A stretch of 64,000 nucleotides of DNA. Origin: Psychrobacter glacincola. GTDB lineage: Bacteria > Pseudomonadota > Gammaproteobacteria > Pseudomonadales > Moraxellaceae. This document shows positions 53,666 to 61,954 of the stretch, piece after piece. Position 1 is the stretch's first letter, and each line of letters begins with the position of its first letter. Below the pieces are notes generated by a model. The model saw nothing but the letters and a program-made list of their open reading frames with translations. It was not told the origin of the DNA and searched no databases. The position numbers and the translations under genes were made by a program. The stretch lies in NCBI GenBank assembly GCA_001411745.2, contig LIQB01000012.1, forward strand, positions 37,314 through 101,313, given 5' to 3'.

Positions 53666-54292
53666 ATGGCAAATTACACATTAAGCAAAGAGATATATAG
53701 CCATTTAATGAATGGAAAGATGCTCAATAAACATCTCCTTGATAATGCAGGTGATGACACTGTTAATCCATTATTTATTGAGATAATAGACAATAAAGAT
53801 GAATACGTTAAACAGTATAAAATGAGCGGTTATCATCTGGTTATTGCACCAATAAATGATCCTGAGTATATTTACATCGTTGCTACAGGCACGCTAGATG
53901 GCACAAAAACTGAACTAGCAATGAAAGCGATGACTATGTTGCTTGTTATTGGTCAATATATTAATCACCATAAATTTAAACTCAGTAAATTAACCAATGC
54001 TAAAAGTGGTGGCTTGACCCAAGACGATTTTTTGAAAATGGCTGACATGCCTCATGTTAAAGAGATATTGGAGAAGTCCAAACTCATCACAAAAGGTGAG
54101 CGGACGTTACAAGACGTGGTTATTAAACTATTGGTTCATCGAGATATTATGATTGAAGTACCTAGCAAAAAAGCTTATATATTAACCAACGCAGGCCATT
54201 CTTTTTATCAGGAGATTCAGCGTAAGTTTGACACTGAGTCTGAGCTAGCAAATGAAGAAGATAATACGACAATAGATACGCAAGCAAGTTAA
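53666..54292 (+). CDS. jetB: KITE-like subunit (JetB/MksE-like)
   Basis: A 208-residue protein with two predicted winged-helix units. The N-terminal half includes YHLVIAPINDPEYIYIVATG and LAMKAMTMLLVIGQYI. The C-terminal half (TLQDVVIKLLVHRDIMIEVPSKKAYILTNAG; landmark KLLVHRDIMIEV) looks like an MksE/MukE-type winged helix. The tail is acidic and disordered. It is the last gene of the operon, 41 bases after the kleisin-like gene. In known complexes a KITE dimer binds the kleisin. Assignment is by size, fold pattern and gene order. Confidence 0.75.
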   Translation: MANYTLSKEIYSHLMNGKMLNKHLLDNAGDDTVNPLFIEIIDNKDEYVKQYKMSGYHLVIAPINDPEYIYIVATGTLDGTKTELAMKAMTMLLVIGQYINHHKFKLSKLTNAKSGGLTQDDFLKMADMPHVKEILEKSKLITKGERTLQDVVIKLLVHRDIMIEVPSKKAYILTNAGHSFYQEIQRKFDTESELANEEDNTTIDTQAS

Positions 54293-54447
54293 TATTCAGA
54301 ACAGCAATGTGTTATGACTTGATTACCTAACTTGCCAATGTAGCTAATATGATAATTATATTTGGCTCATCAATCATTTTTATTGCCCATAAAAAACTAA
54401 TCACCATCTTTTTAATTTTAAGACCGCTTTATTAGCTTTTTTACATA

Positions 54448-54495
54448 CATCAAAAACAGGCTTATTACTTAGTAGTAGTAAGCCTGTTTTTGATG
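54448..54495. repeat. Perfect 17-bp inverted repeat across the end of the LysR gene
   Basis: CATCAAAAACAGGCTTA at 54448-54464 pairs perfectly with 54479-54495, with a 14-nt loop. The right arm encodes the last residues of the LysR protein. It lies between two convergent genes and probably stops transcription from both. The T run is inside the stem instead of after it, so it is not a textbook intrinsic terminator. Confidence 0.8.
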
Positions 54496-55374
54496 TAATG
54501 AGTCTCGTAAATGTGCAACGAGCAGTTTTAACTTTTGATCCGGTTGTCTGGCCTTAGGATAAACCGCATATAGGCCAAGCTTCTTACTGGTAAAACATTG
54601 TAAAATCTGCGTGAGTGTATTTTTCTGTATCTCCTCATAGATCAACACTTGTGGTAAAAAAGCGATACCTAAATCGCTAAGCGCGGCTTGCTTAATTGCA
54701 CTCAGATGATTGCTATGAAACCGACCATGGACAGATATTAATTGCTCTTTGCCGTCTATATATAGCGGCCATGTACTGTTAGCCGTATTATCAAACTTAT
54801 AAACCAAGCACTCATGATTCTGTAACTGTTCAGGAGTTTGAGGCGTACCATATTGCTTTAAATAGGCTGGAGTCGCGCATATAATCCATTGGCTATCTAT
54901 AAGGCGCCTTGCAATGAGTGAAGAATCTTCAAGCACAGCGGTCCTTAGTGCCAAATCAAATCCTTCCTCTATCAAGTCAACCAATCGATTGGTAATTTGT
55001 AACTCTACTGATACTTCAGGGTGTTGTTTACAGAATTCGGCAATAGATTCGCTAAATATGAAATTCGCAGAGACAACAGGCATGGTTATACGTATATGGC
55101 CTTTCATATCTTCGCCGTAACCCGTGACAGCATTTTCAGCTTCTTGAAAGGCGGATTTAGCAATTTTAGCTTTGTTATAAAGCGCCCTGCCTGCATCGGT
55201 TAAGCTCAACTTTCTAGTGGTTCTATAAAGCAGTTGTGTATTTAAGTTCTCTTCTAATCTCGCAATGCGCTTGCTCACTACCGAGTTCGTCAATGATAAT
55301 TTTTCAGCGACTCTAGAAAATGACCCTTCTTCGACAACTTGGACGAATAAAATCATGTCGTCAGCTTTGGTCAC
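54469..55374 (-). CDS. LysR-family regulator, divergent from the lactate genes
   Basis: A 301-residue LysR-type regulator. The winged helix-turn-helix is at residues 1-62 (SFSRVAEKLSLTNSVVSKRIARLEE). The effector domain begins near 92 (HIRITMPVVSANFIFSESIAEF), in the style of the CrgA/DmlR branch. It is divergent from lldP with 294 bases between, so it probably controls the lactate genes and itself. Many bacteria use the GntR-type LldR for this job, so a LysR here is a variant. The protein ends QKQAYYY within a large inverted repeat. Confidence 0.85.
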   Translation of the reverse strand: MTKADDMILFVQVVEEGSFSRVAEKLSLTNSVVSKRIARLEENLNTQLLYRTTRKLSLTDAGRALYNKAKIAKSAFQEAENAVTGYGEDMKGHIRITMPVVSANFIFSESIAEFCKQHPEVSVELQITNRLVDLIEEGFDLALRTAVLEDSSLIARRLIDSQWIICATPAYLKQYGTPQTPEQLQNHECLVYKFDNTANSTWPLYIDGKEQLISVHGRFHSNHLSAIKQAALSDLGIAFLPQVLIYEEIQKNTLTQILQCFTSKKLGLYAVYPKARQPDQKLKLLVAHLRDSLHQKQAYYY

Positions 55375-55437
55375 ACTTGTTCTCCAATTGTAGTAATGCG
55401 GATTAGATTATAGCAAAAAAGGAAAATAACATTGTCT

Positions 55438-55456
55438 ATTGATGCAATATATCAAT
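55438..55456. promoter_or_regulatory. Candidate LysR operator
   Basis: A dyad ATTGAT-N7-ATCAAT fits the T-N11-A pattern of LysR-type binding sites. It lies 64 bases upstream of the regulator start and about 210 before lldP. Prediction from symmetry and position only. Confidence 0.45.
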
Positions 55457-55668
55457 GAATTAACAAGGCGTAGACTATTTCAGGGCATTTTTAACATTGG
55501 GACATAAACTGTCGCAAGTCGTGCTCGGCTTTGTCTACAAGACAGCTTTAGTAAATAAGCAGTCCCTATTTGTGAATATTTAATACAACTTAGTCATCAT
55601 AGATTCGTCAAAATAAAGGCTTCGATGACTTAGTTCAAGGAAGATCACACAATCAAAAGGATGTAATT

Positions 55669-57372
55669 TTGAATCAAACAATATATGGGCTTTTGGCATT
55701 ACTGCCAATCGTTCTCTGTGGTATTTTTCTGATAGGTTTGCAATGGTCAGCTAAAAAAACAATGCCTATCATTTTAGTGGTTACCGCTGCGCTTGCCATT
55801 TTTATATGGGATATGACGCTTAACCGAGTGTCATCATCTATTATTCAGGGTTTGGTCATTACGGTTTCGGTATTGTGGATAGTCTTTGGTGCTATTTTTT
55901 TGTTGAATACATTAAAACATACTGGTGCAATCGCCGTTATCCGTGCTGGGTTTACTAATGTGTCGCCAGATAGGCGTGTGCAAGCTATTATTATTGCATG
56001 GTGCTTTGGCTGCTTTCTTGAGGGCGCCTCTGGTTTTGGTACAGCTGCCGCTATTGCAGCGCCTTTGCTGGTGGCTGTAGGATTTCCGGCGCTGGGTGCG
56101 GTGTTGATGGGAATGATGATACAAAGTACACCTGTATCATTTGGTGCGGTCGGTACGCCTATTGTGATAGGGGTAAATGATGGGTTAGATAAAGCTGCCA
56201 TTAGTGCTCAACTGGCACAAGAAGGAGTACAGTGGGGCGAATTTTTACAACTGATTACCAGTCAAGTCGCCATTATTCACGGTGTCATTGGTACGTTTAT
56301 GCCACTTTTTATGGTGATGATGCTCACTCGCTTCTTTGGTAAAAATAAAAGCTGGCGGGAAGGCTTTGCGATTTGGCCGTTTGCGATTTTTGCAGGCTTG
56401 GCATTTACAATCCCTTATATGATAACCGGTGTTTTTTTAGGGCCAGAGTTTCCGTCACTGGTCGGTGGCTTGGTCAGTATTACTGTCGTTGTTAATGCTG
56501 CTAAAAGAGGGTTTTTGGTGCCAAAAACCACATGGGATTTTGAACCGCAAAAAAACTGGCCGAGTGAATGGCTTGGTAAGTTAGTGGTTAGTAAAGAAGA
56601 TATTACGCTGACCTTGAGTGATAAGAAGATGTCCACCCTTATGGCGTGGTTCCCTTATTTACTGGTTGCCCTTTTACTGGTGTTTTCAAGAGTATTTACA
56701 GGCTTTCAGTCTTCACTTAACAGTGTGGCAGTAGACCTAACCTCGATTTTAGGTGAGACAGATATCAGTGCCAGTTTTAGTCCTTTATACTTACCAGGCG
56801 GCTTGTTACTAATTAGTGCTTTGGTTGCCGCCGCTTTTCAAACTAGAAAGCCCGTCAGCGCCCTAAACAGTGCCTTTAAAGAATCAGGCAAGACCGTGTT
56901 AGGGGCAGGTTTTGTACTTATTTTTACGATTCCAATGGTTAGAATTTTTATTAATTCAGGCATAAACTTATCAGATGTGGCGAGTATGCCAGTCGCCAGT
57001 GCAGAGTTGTTTTCAGGTACTTTTGGCAATGTTTTTCCATTGATTAGTTCAACCATTGGTGCTTTAGGTGCATTTATCGCCGGCTCTAATACCGTATCTA
57101 ATATGATGTTCAGTCAGTTTCAGTATGAAGCCGCCATGAGCTTACATATTTCACCTTCTCTAATCATCGCGGCGCAAGCGGTTGGTGCCGCAGCCGGTAA
57201 TATGGTTGCCATACATAACGTGGTGGCTGCATCAGCAACGGTGGGTTTACTTGGTATGGAGGGTGCCACACTTAGGCGTACTATTTTACCCACCATATAC
57301 TATGTGTTGTTCTGTGGCATCATCGTCATGGCCGCCATTTACATTTTTGGTTTTCAAGGGCCCTTAGCATGA
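55669..57372 (+). CDS. lldP: Lactate permease (LctP family)
   Basis: A 567-residue inner-membrane carrier with about 13 predicted helices that imports lactate with protons; glycolate may also be carried. LctP-family landmarks are WCFGCFLEGASGFGTAAAIAAPLL near residue 110 (landmark EGASGFGTAAA), QSTPVSFGAVGTP near 152, and AGSNTVSNMMFSQFQ near 468. It starts at TTG, supported by AAAAGGA 8 bases upstream and by the family N-terminus right after it. Its stop overlaps the start of dld by 4 bases, so both are translated from one transcript. The upstream divergent LysR gene is the likely regulator. Confidence 0.93.
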   Translation: MNQTIYGLLALLPIVLCGIFLIGLQWSAKKTMPIILVVTAALAIFIWDMTLNRVSSSIIQGLVITVSVLWIVFGAIFLLNTLKHTGAIAVIRAGFTNVSPDRRVQAIIIAWCFGCFLEGASGFGTAAAIAAPLLVAVGFPALGAVLMGMMIQSTPVSFGAVGTPIVIGVNDGLDKAAISAQLAQEGVQWGEFLQLITSQVAIIHGVIGTFMPLFMVMMLTRFFGKNKSWREGFAIWPFAIFAGLAFTIPYMITGVFLGPEFPSLVGGLVSITVVVNAAKRGFLVPKTTWDFEPQKNWPSEWLGKLVVSKEDITLTLSDKKMSTLMAWFPYLLVALLLVFSRVFTGFQSSLNSVAVDLTSILGETDISASFSPLYLPGGLLLISALVAAAFQTRKPVSALNSAFKESGKTVLGAGFVLIFTIPMVRIFINSGINLSDVASMPVASAELFSGTFGNVFPLISSTIGALGAFIAGSNTVSNMMFSQFQYEAAMSLHISPSLIIAAQAVGAAAGNMVAIHNVVAASATVGLLGMEGATLRRTILPTIYYVLFCGIIVMAAIYIFGFQGPLA

Positions 57373-59144
57373 TGAATGACACACAATCACAAGATAAGGA
57401 GCATCATATATCTTCGTCAAATCGCGATTCTCAAGGCATGCTTAGTCCTGATCAGGTGTTAGATAAACTAACCAACTTGCTAGGCGCGAGTAATGTACAG
57501 GCTGATCCAGAGAAAAATGAGCACTATAGAATGGGGTGGCGCTCTGGTGGCGGCAGTGCCTTAGCGGTTTTGTTCACGCAAACATTGCTGGACATTTGGC
57601 GTAGCTTAGAAGTGTGCGTTGAAGGCGACTGTATTATCATTATGCAAGCGGCAAAAACAGGCCTGACTGAAGGATCAACACCGAGCGGTAATGACTACGA
57701 TAGACCTGTTGTGGTGATTAATACGCTTGCCATAAACCAGTTGTATTTGGTGAATGACAACGAGCAAGTGATTAGCTTGCCTGGGGCAACATTGCATCAG
57801 TTGCAAAGTAAGCTTAATGCTGTCAATAGAGCGCCTCACTCTGTCATCGGTTCCTCGACGTTAGGTGCGTCTATTATTGGTGGTATATCTAATAACTCTG
57901 GTGGAGCTCTAGTTAAAAGAGGCCCTGCCTATACCGAGCTTGCTGTGTTTGCCCAAATAAATGAACACGGTCAACTGGTGCTAGTCAATCATCTAGACGT
58001 CGAGTTGGGTGATACTCCTGAAGAAATATTAACAAATTTACAAAACGGTCATTTTGATAAGAAAGAATTACCTGACACTGGTAAGCTTGCATCTGACAGA
58101 GAGTATATCGTCAGAGTAAAAGATGTTGATGCAAGCACGCCCAGTCGCTTTAATGCGGATAAGCGCAGACTGTATGAAGCAAGCGGCTGTGCTGGCAAGC
58201 TTGCCGTGTTTGCAGTACGTCTTGACACTTATCCAATAGCGGAAAAAGAGCAAACTTTCTACATAGGCACCAACAGTGTGAGTGAGCTTGCACAGCTCAG
58301 AAGACAGATACTATCCCGCTTCGACAATATCCCTGAAGTGGGCGAGTATATGCATCGTGATATATTTGATGTATCCGCTAAATACGGTAAAGACACGTTC
58401 TTGAGTATCAAGCATCTCGGTACAAATGCCTTACCTAGATTGTTTTCTATCAAAGGTGCTATGGACGCAAAGTTCCATAAATGGTCATGGATGCCAAAGC
58501 ATTTCACTGACAAAGTCATGCAGTTTATCGCTACTCTATTTCCAAAGCATTTGCCCAAGCGCATGATGGAGTACCGCAATCAGTACGAGCATCACTTAAT
58601 CATAAAAATGAGTGATGAGGGTATAGCAGAGGCTCAAGATTTTCTGAAGACGTTTTTTGATGCGTCGGACACGGGTAACTATTTTGAATGTAGTCAGGAA
58701 GAATCAGAAAGCGCACTTTTAAATCGTTTTGCCGCAGCCGGTGCCGCATTACGCTATGAAGTCATACATGAAAAAGAAGTCGGTGAGATATTAGCGCTGG
58801 ATATTGCCATACCACGTAACGAGTTAGAGTGGCTTGAAAGCTTGCCTGAAGAAATTGAAAAGCACTTAGAGATGAAGCTGTATTACGGACATTTCTTTTG
58901 CTATGTGTTTCATCAAGATTATATTTTAAAGAAGGGCAGTGATGCCAAGCTTGTTAAAAAGATGATGTTAGAGCTATTGAGCGCACGCGGAGCCAAATAT
59001 CCTGCTGAGCATAATGTCGGTCATCTATACGAAGCAGAGCCTGATTTGCAGAATTTCTATAAAAGCCTAGACCCAACCAATAGCTTTAATCCGGGTATTG
59101 GTAAAATGTCGAAAACCAAACGTAACTGCTCGTGCTGTTTGTAA
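57369..59144 (+). CDS. dld: Quinone-dependent D-lactate dehydrogenase
   Basis: A FAD enzyme of 591 residues that oxidises D-lactate to pyruvate and passes electrons to quinone at the inner membrane. The N-terminal PCMH-type FAD domain shows AAKTGLTEGSTPSGNDYDRPVVVI near residue 95 (landmark LTEGSTPSGNDYDRP) and GSSTLGASIIGGISNNSGGALV near 162. The membrane-associated middle part (KWSWMPKHFTDKVMQF) and the C-terminal GAKYPAEHNVGHLYEA are typical of Dld. It is unusual in ending with a cysteine cluster NCSCCL. Overlap with lldP and the following lldD make one lactate operon for both isomers. Confidence 0.93.
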   Translation: MMNDTQSQDKEHHISSSNRDSQGMLSPDQVLDKLTNLLGASNVQADPEKNEHYRMGWRSGGGSALAVLFTQTLLDIWRSLEVCVEGDCIIIMQAAKTGLTEGSTPSGNDYDRPVVVINTLAINQLYLVNDNEQVISLPGATLHQLQSKLNAVNRAPHSVIGSSTLGASIIGGISNNSGGALVKRGPAYTELAVFAQINEHGQLVLVNHLDVELGDTPEEILTNLQNGHFDKKELPDTGKLASDREYIVRVKDVDASTPSRFNADKRRLYEASGCAGKLAVFAVRLDTYPIAEKEQTFYIGTNSVSELAQLRRQILSRFDNIPEVGEYMHRDIFDVSAKYGKDTFLSIKHLGTNALPRLFSIKGAMDAKFHKWSWMPKHFTDKVMQFIATLFPKHLPKRMMEYRNQYEHHLIIKMSDEGIAEAQDFLKTFFDASDTGNYFECSQEESESALLNRFAAAGAALRYEVIHEKEVGEILALDIAIPRNELEWLESLPEEIEKHLEMKLYYGHFFCYVFHQDYILKKGSDAKLVKKMMLELLSARGAKYPAEHNVGHLYEAEPDLQNFYKSLDPTNSFNPGIGKMSKTKRNCSCCL

Positions 59145-59271
59145 TAGGTAGTTTGGGCTAAGCTTGCTGCTTCAAAAACAAGCCAATTGCATCCATCGTT
59201 TAGCACTAATCAATAAATAATTAGAGATTCAAAAATATTACATAGATATCTAACAGAATAAGGGCAAGCGT

Positions 59272-60414
59272 ATGATTATTTCATCTCCAAACGACTACAG
59301 GGCTGCTGCCAAGCGCCGACTGCCACCATTTCTATTTCATTATATAGATGGCGGTGCTTATGAGGAATATACCTTAAAACATAATGTTGAAGATTTATCA
59401 AAAATTGCCCTTAGACAACGTGTACTGAATGATATGTCACAGCTTAGTCTCGAAACGCAGTTATTCAATGAAACTCTGTCTATGCCTGTCGCGTTGTCAC
59501 CCGTGGGTCTGACAGGCATGTATGCCCGCCGCGGAGAAGTGCAGGCCGCTATGGCAGCCGATCAAAAAGGCATTCCGTTTACCATGTCGACAGTTTCGGT
59601 TTGTCCGATTGAAGAAGTAGCGCCTAAAATTAACCGTTCAATGTGGTTTCAGCTTTACGTATTAAAGGACCGAGGTTTTATGAAAAATGCCTTGGAGCGT
59701 GCCAAAGCGGCGGGGTGTTCGACCTTGGTTTTTACGGTAGATATGCCAGTACCAGGGGCACGCTACCGAGATATGCACTCTGGTATGAGCGGTAAAAATG
59801 CCGCTATGCGCCGTTACTTACAGTCTATGACGCATCCGCAATGGGCATGGGATGTAGGACTAAATGGCCGTCCGCACGATCTGGGTAATATATCTACTTA
59901 TTTAGGCAAGCCAACAGGATTGGAAGACTATATAGGCTGGCTAGGTAATAACTTTGATCCCTCTATTTCTTGGAAAGATTTAGATTGGATTCGCGAGTAC
60001 TGGGATGGACCTATGGTCATCAAAGGTATTTTGGACCCAGAAGATGCCAAAGATGCGGTGCGTTTTGGGGCAGACGGCATAGTCGTATCCAATCATGGTG
60101 GGCGACAGCTGGACGGTGTTTTATCCAGTGCACGGGCGCTGCCTCCTATTGCCGATGCGGTTAAAGGAGAGATTAAAATCTTAGCCGACTCTGGCATACG
60201 CAATGGCTTAGATATTGTGCGTATGTTGGCTTTGGGCGCTGATATTTGCATGCTAGGGCGCGCCTTTATTTATGCTTTAGCAGCGGATGGCGGTGCAGGG
60301 GTAAGCAACTTGTTAGAACTGCTAGATAAAGAAATACGCGTCGCAATGACCTTGACTGGTGCCAAAACGATTGCTGATATTAATTCTGACAGTTTGGTAA
60401 CACTGGATAATTAA
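59272..60414 (+). CDS. lldD: L-lactate dehydrogenase (FMN, cytochrome/quinone-linked)
   Basis: A 380-residue member of the FMN-dependent alpha-hydroxyacid oxidase family that oxidises L-lactate to pyruvate. Landmarks are [16 protein letters not shown] near residue 19, [16 protein letters not shown] near 76 and [14 protein letters not shown] near 152. The catalytic His and substrate Arg are in [11 protein letters not shown] near 271. The FMN phosphate site is in [22 protein letters not shown] (landmark ADSGIRNG) near 303. Length equals that of E. coli LldD. It lies 127 bases after dld and is probably part of the same operon. An AAGGGCAAG stretch precedes the ATG. Confidence 0.95.
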   Translation: MIISSPNDYRAAAKRRLPPFLFHYIDGGAYEEYTLKHNVEDLSKIALRQRVLNDMSQLSLETQLFNETLSMPVALSPVGLTGMYARRGEVQAAMAADQKGIPFTMSTVSVCPIEEVAPKINRSMWFQLYVLKDRGFMKNALERAKAAGCSTLVFTVDMPVPGARYRDMHSGMSGKNAAMRRYLQSMTHPQWAWDVGLNGRPHDLGNISTYLGKPTGLEDYIGWLGNNFDPSISWKDLDWIREYWDGPMVIKGILDPEDAKDAVRFGADGIVVSNHGGRQLDGVLSSARALPPIADAVKGEIKILADSGIRNGLDIVRMLALGADICMLGRAFIYALAADGGAGVSNLLELLDKEIRVAMTLTGAKTIADINSDSLVTLDN

Positions 60415-60535
60415 ACCGAGGCTATAGAATTTGTCGGTACACGAAGTGAGCTATTGCAGATAAGATACCGGAGATTAGAAGCCGTCAGCTTGGTCGTTGA
60501 TCACAAGCTCGAGGTTGCAGAAACTCCAATATCTA

Positions 60536-60634
60536 GGCTAACAACAATCGAATGTTAGGGTGTTTTGGTTGTTATGTGATGACTGGGAATGAGATGCTAT
60601 GCAAAGGGCTTATTGTGCATTGTGAATGCTAATA
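60536..60634 (+). repeat. Imperfect direct repeat, left copy
   Basis: About 99 bases that align with 62728-62820 at roughly three quarters identity, with shared blocks GCTAACAA, TGTTATGTGAT, GGAATGAGA and TGTGCATTGTGAA. The left copy also holds a small dyad CTAACA/TGTTAG. The two copies flank the second integrase gene. Confidence 0.75.
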
Positions 60635-60676
60635 GGCATATTATTGTTGAGTGATATGATCAACGTAGAGTAAGTA

Positions 60677-61954
60677 TTACGTTGAACCCCGGAGCTTATC
60701 TATATAATCAGCCCAATTTTGCATCATCAGTATTCGAGTATCTATTTCATCTAATCGGTTATAAGCGCCACCATGCGTATCTTTTATTCGATGTCCTAAT
60801 TGCAGCTCAGTCACGATATCTGAATAACGCAGTTCAGACTGTTCCATAAGTAAGGTTTTAGCTGATGCTCGAAAGCCATGAGCGCACTGAATATCTTTGT
60901 AGCCAAGCCTATGGAATATTTGTACTAGTGTTGCTTTGCTAATATAGGAATTGCTTGAGGCACGTATCGATGCAAATACATGTTCTTTGTGACCTGTGAT
61001 TGCTTGTATTTTTCTTAAGCGCTCAATTACTTGAGTGGCTAGCGGTACAACTAAGTGCGATACCATGTCATCACGACCTTCGCCTTTTGTTGGGGAAAAC
61101 TCCCATAGCTTATTATCCCAATCTATATCTTGCCAACGCATAGACCGCAAATCGATACTACGCACAAAGACATACGGTAGTAAATTCATCGCTTCTAATG
61201 TGGTTTTACTTGCACCTTTGAAATTGGACATATCGTTCAGGAGGGTGGCAAACTGATCAGGCTTGGTGATGGCTGGTAAGTGGTTACCTGAACTGGCAGG
61301 TGCGAGCTCGCCACGTGTATCAATAGCTACATTTCTATCGCATAATCCTCTTGCGACAGCAAATGAGAAGACCTTTTCAGTATAAAGCCGAGTGCTTGCA
61401 CCAACGAAGGTTGCTTGATTTTCATTGTTTTGAATCGCCTCACATACACTTAATATCATCTCGCTGGTGATATCGTTCATTCTCAAATCACCAATTTCTT
61501 GGCACATGTATCCTAGACACAAATCCCAAAATTTAAGGGTTGAGTCACTAAACGCGCGCTTTCTAGATTTACTGTTGTGACGACTTGATGTTTTGTGGTC
61601 TCGCCACGCTTGTGTAATTTCAGAAAATGTGGCGTTCTTTAGATGAGCATACTTATTGACTTGTTCTTTTCTATGGATAGCTTTAGGGTCAGAGCCTTGT
61701 GCGACCACGTTAATTATAGTTTCTGCTTTATGCTTAGCTTCATATAGACTGATTTCTTCAACCTTACCTAACATCATTCTAGGACGCTTACCATCGATAT
61801 GCGGATGAGCGTACCTTAAGTAATATTCCTTTTTACCATTTGGGTAAATACGAATACTTAAACCCGCGATACCTGAGACACTGACCGAGTAATCTTTATC
61901 TCGGCATTCAAGTTTATTGATATCATTTAAATTATCGACAGCCATAATGTACAT
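60677..61954 (-). CDS. P4-type tyrosine recombinase/integrase (second copy)
   Basis: A 425-residue integrase of the same broad family as the one at 2.5 kb but clearly divergent. It has an N-terminal DUF4102-type domain (GIAGLSIRIYPNGKKEYYLRY; landmark IRIYPNGKKEYY). The catalytic domain has Arg I in YVFVRSIDLRSMRW, then CAHGFRASAKTL, ELQLGH and GGAYNR with the nucleophilic Tyr. All catalytic residues are present. A second ATG three codons in is an equally good start. It follows the lactate operon, and no tRNA lies nearby. It is flanked by an imperfect direct repeat, and no other genes of its element are left in the window. Confidence 0.92.
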   Translation of the reverse strand: MYIMAVDNLNDINKLECRDKDYSVSVSGIAGLSIRIYPNGKKEYYLRYAHPHIDGKRPRMMLGKVEEISLYEAKHKAETIINVVAQGSDPKAIHRKEQVNKYAHLKNATFSEITQAWRDHKTSSRHNSKSRKRAFSDSTLKFWDLCLGYMCQEIGDLRMNDITSEMILSVCEAIQNNENQATFVGASTRLYTEKVFSFAVARGLCDRNVAIDTRGELAPASSGNHLPAITKPDQFATLLNDMSNFKGASKTTLEAMNLLPYVFVRSIDLRSMRWQDIDWDNKLWEFSPTKGEGRDDMVSHLVVPLATQVIERLRKIQAITGHKEHVFASIRASSNSYISKATLVQIFHRLGYKDIQCAHGFRASAKTLLMEQSELRYSDIVTELQLGHRIKDTHGGAYNRLDEIDTRILMMQNWADYIDKLRGST

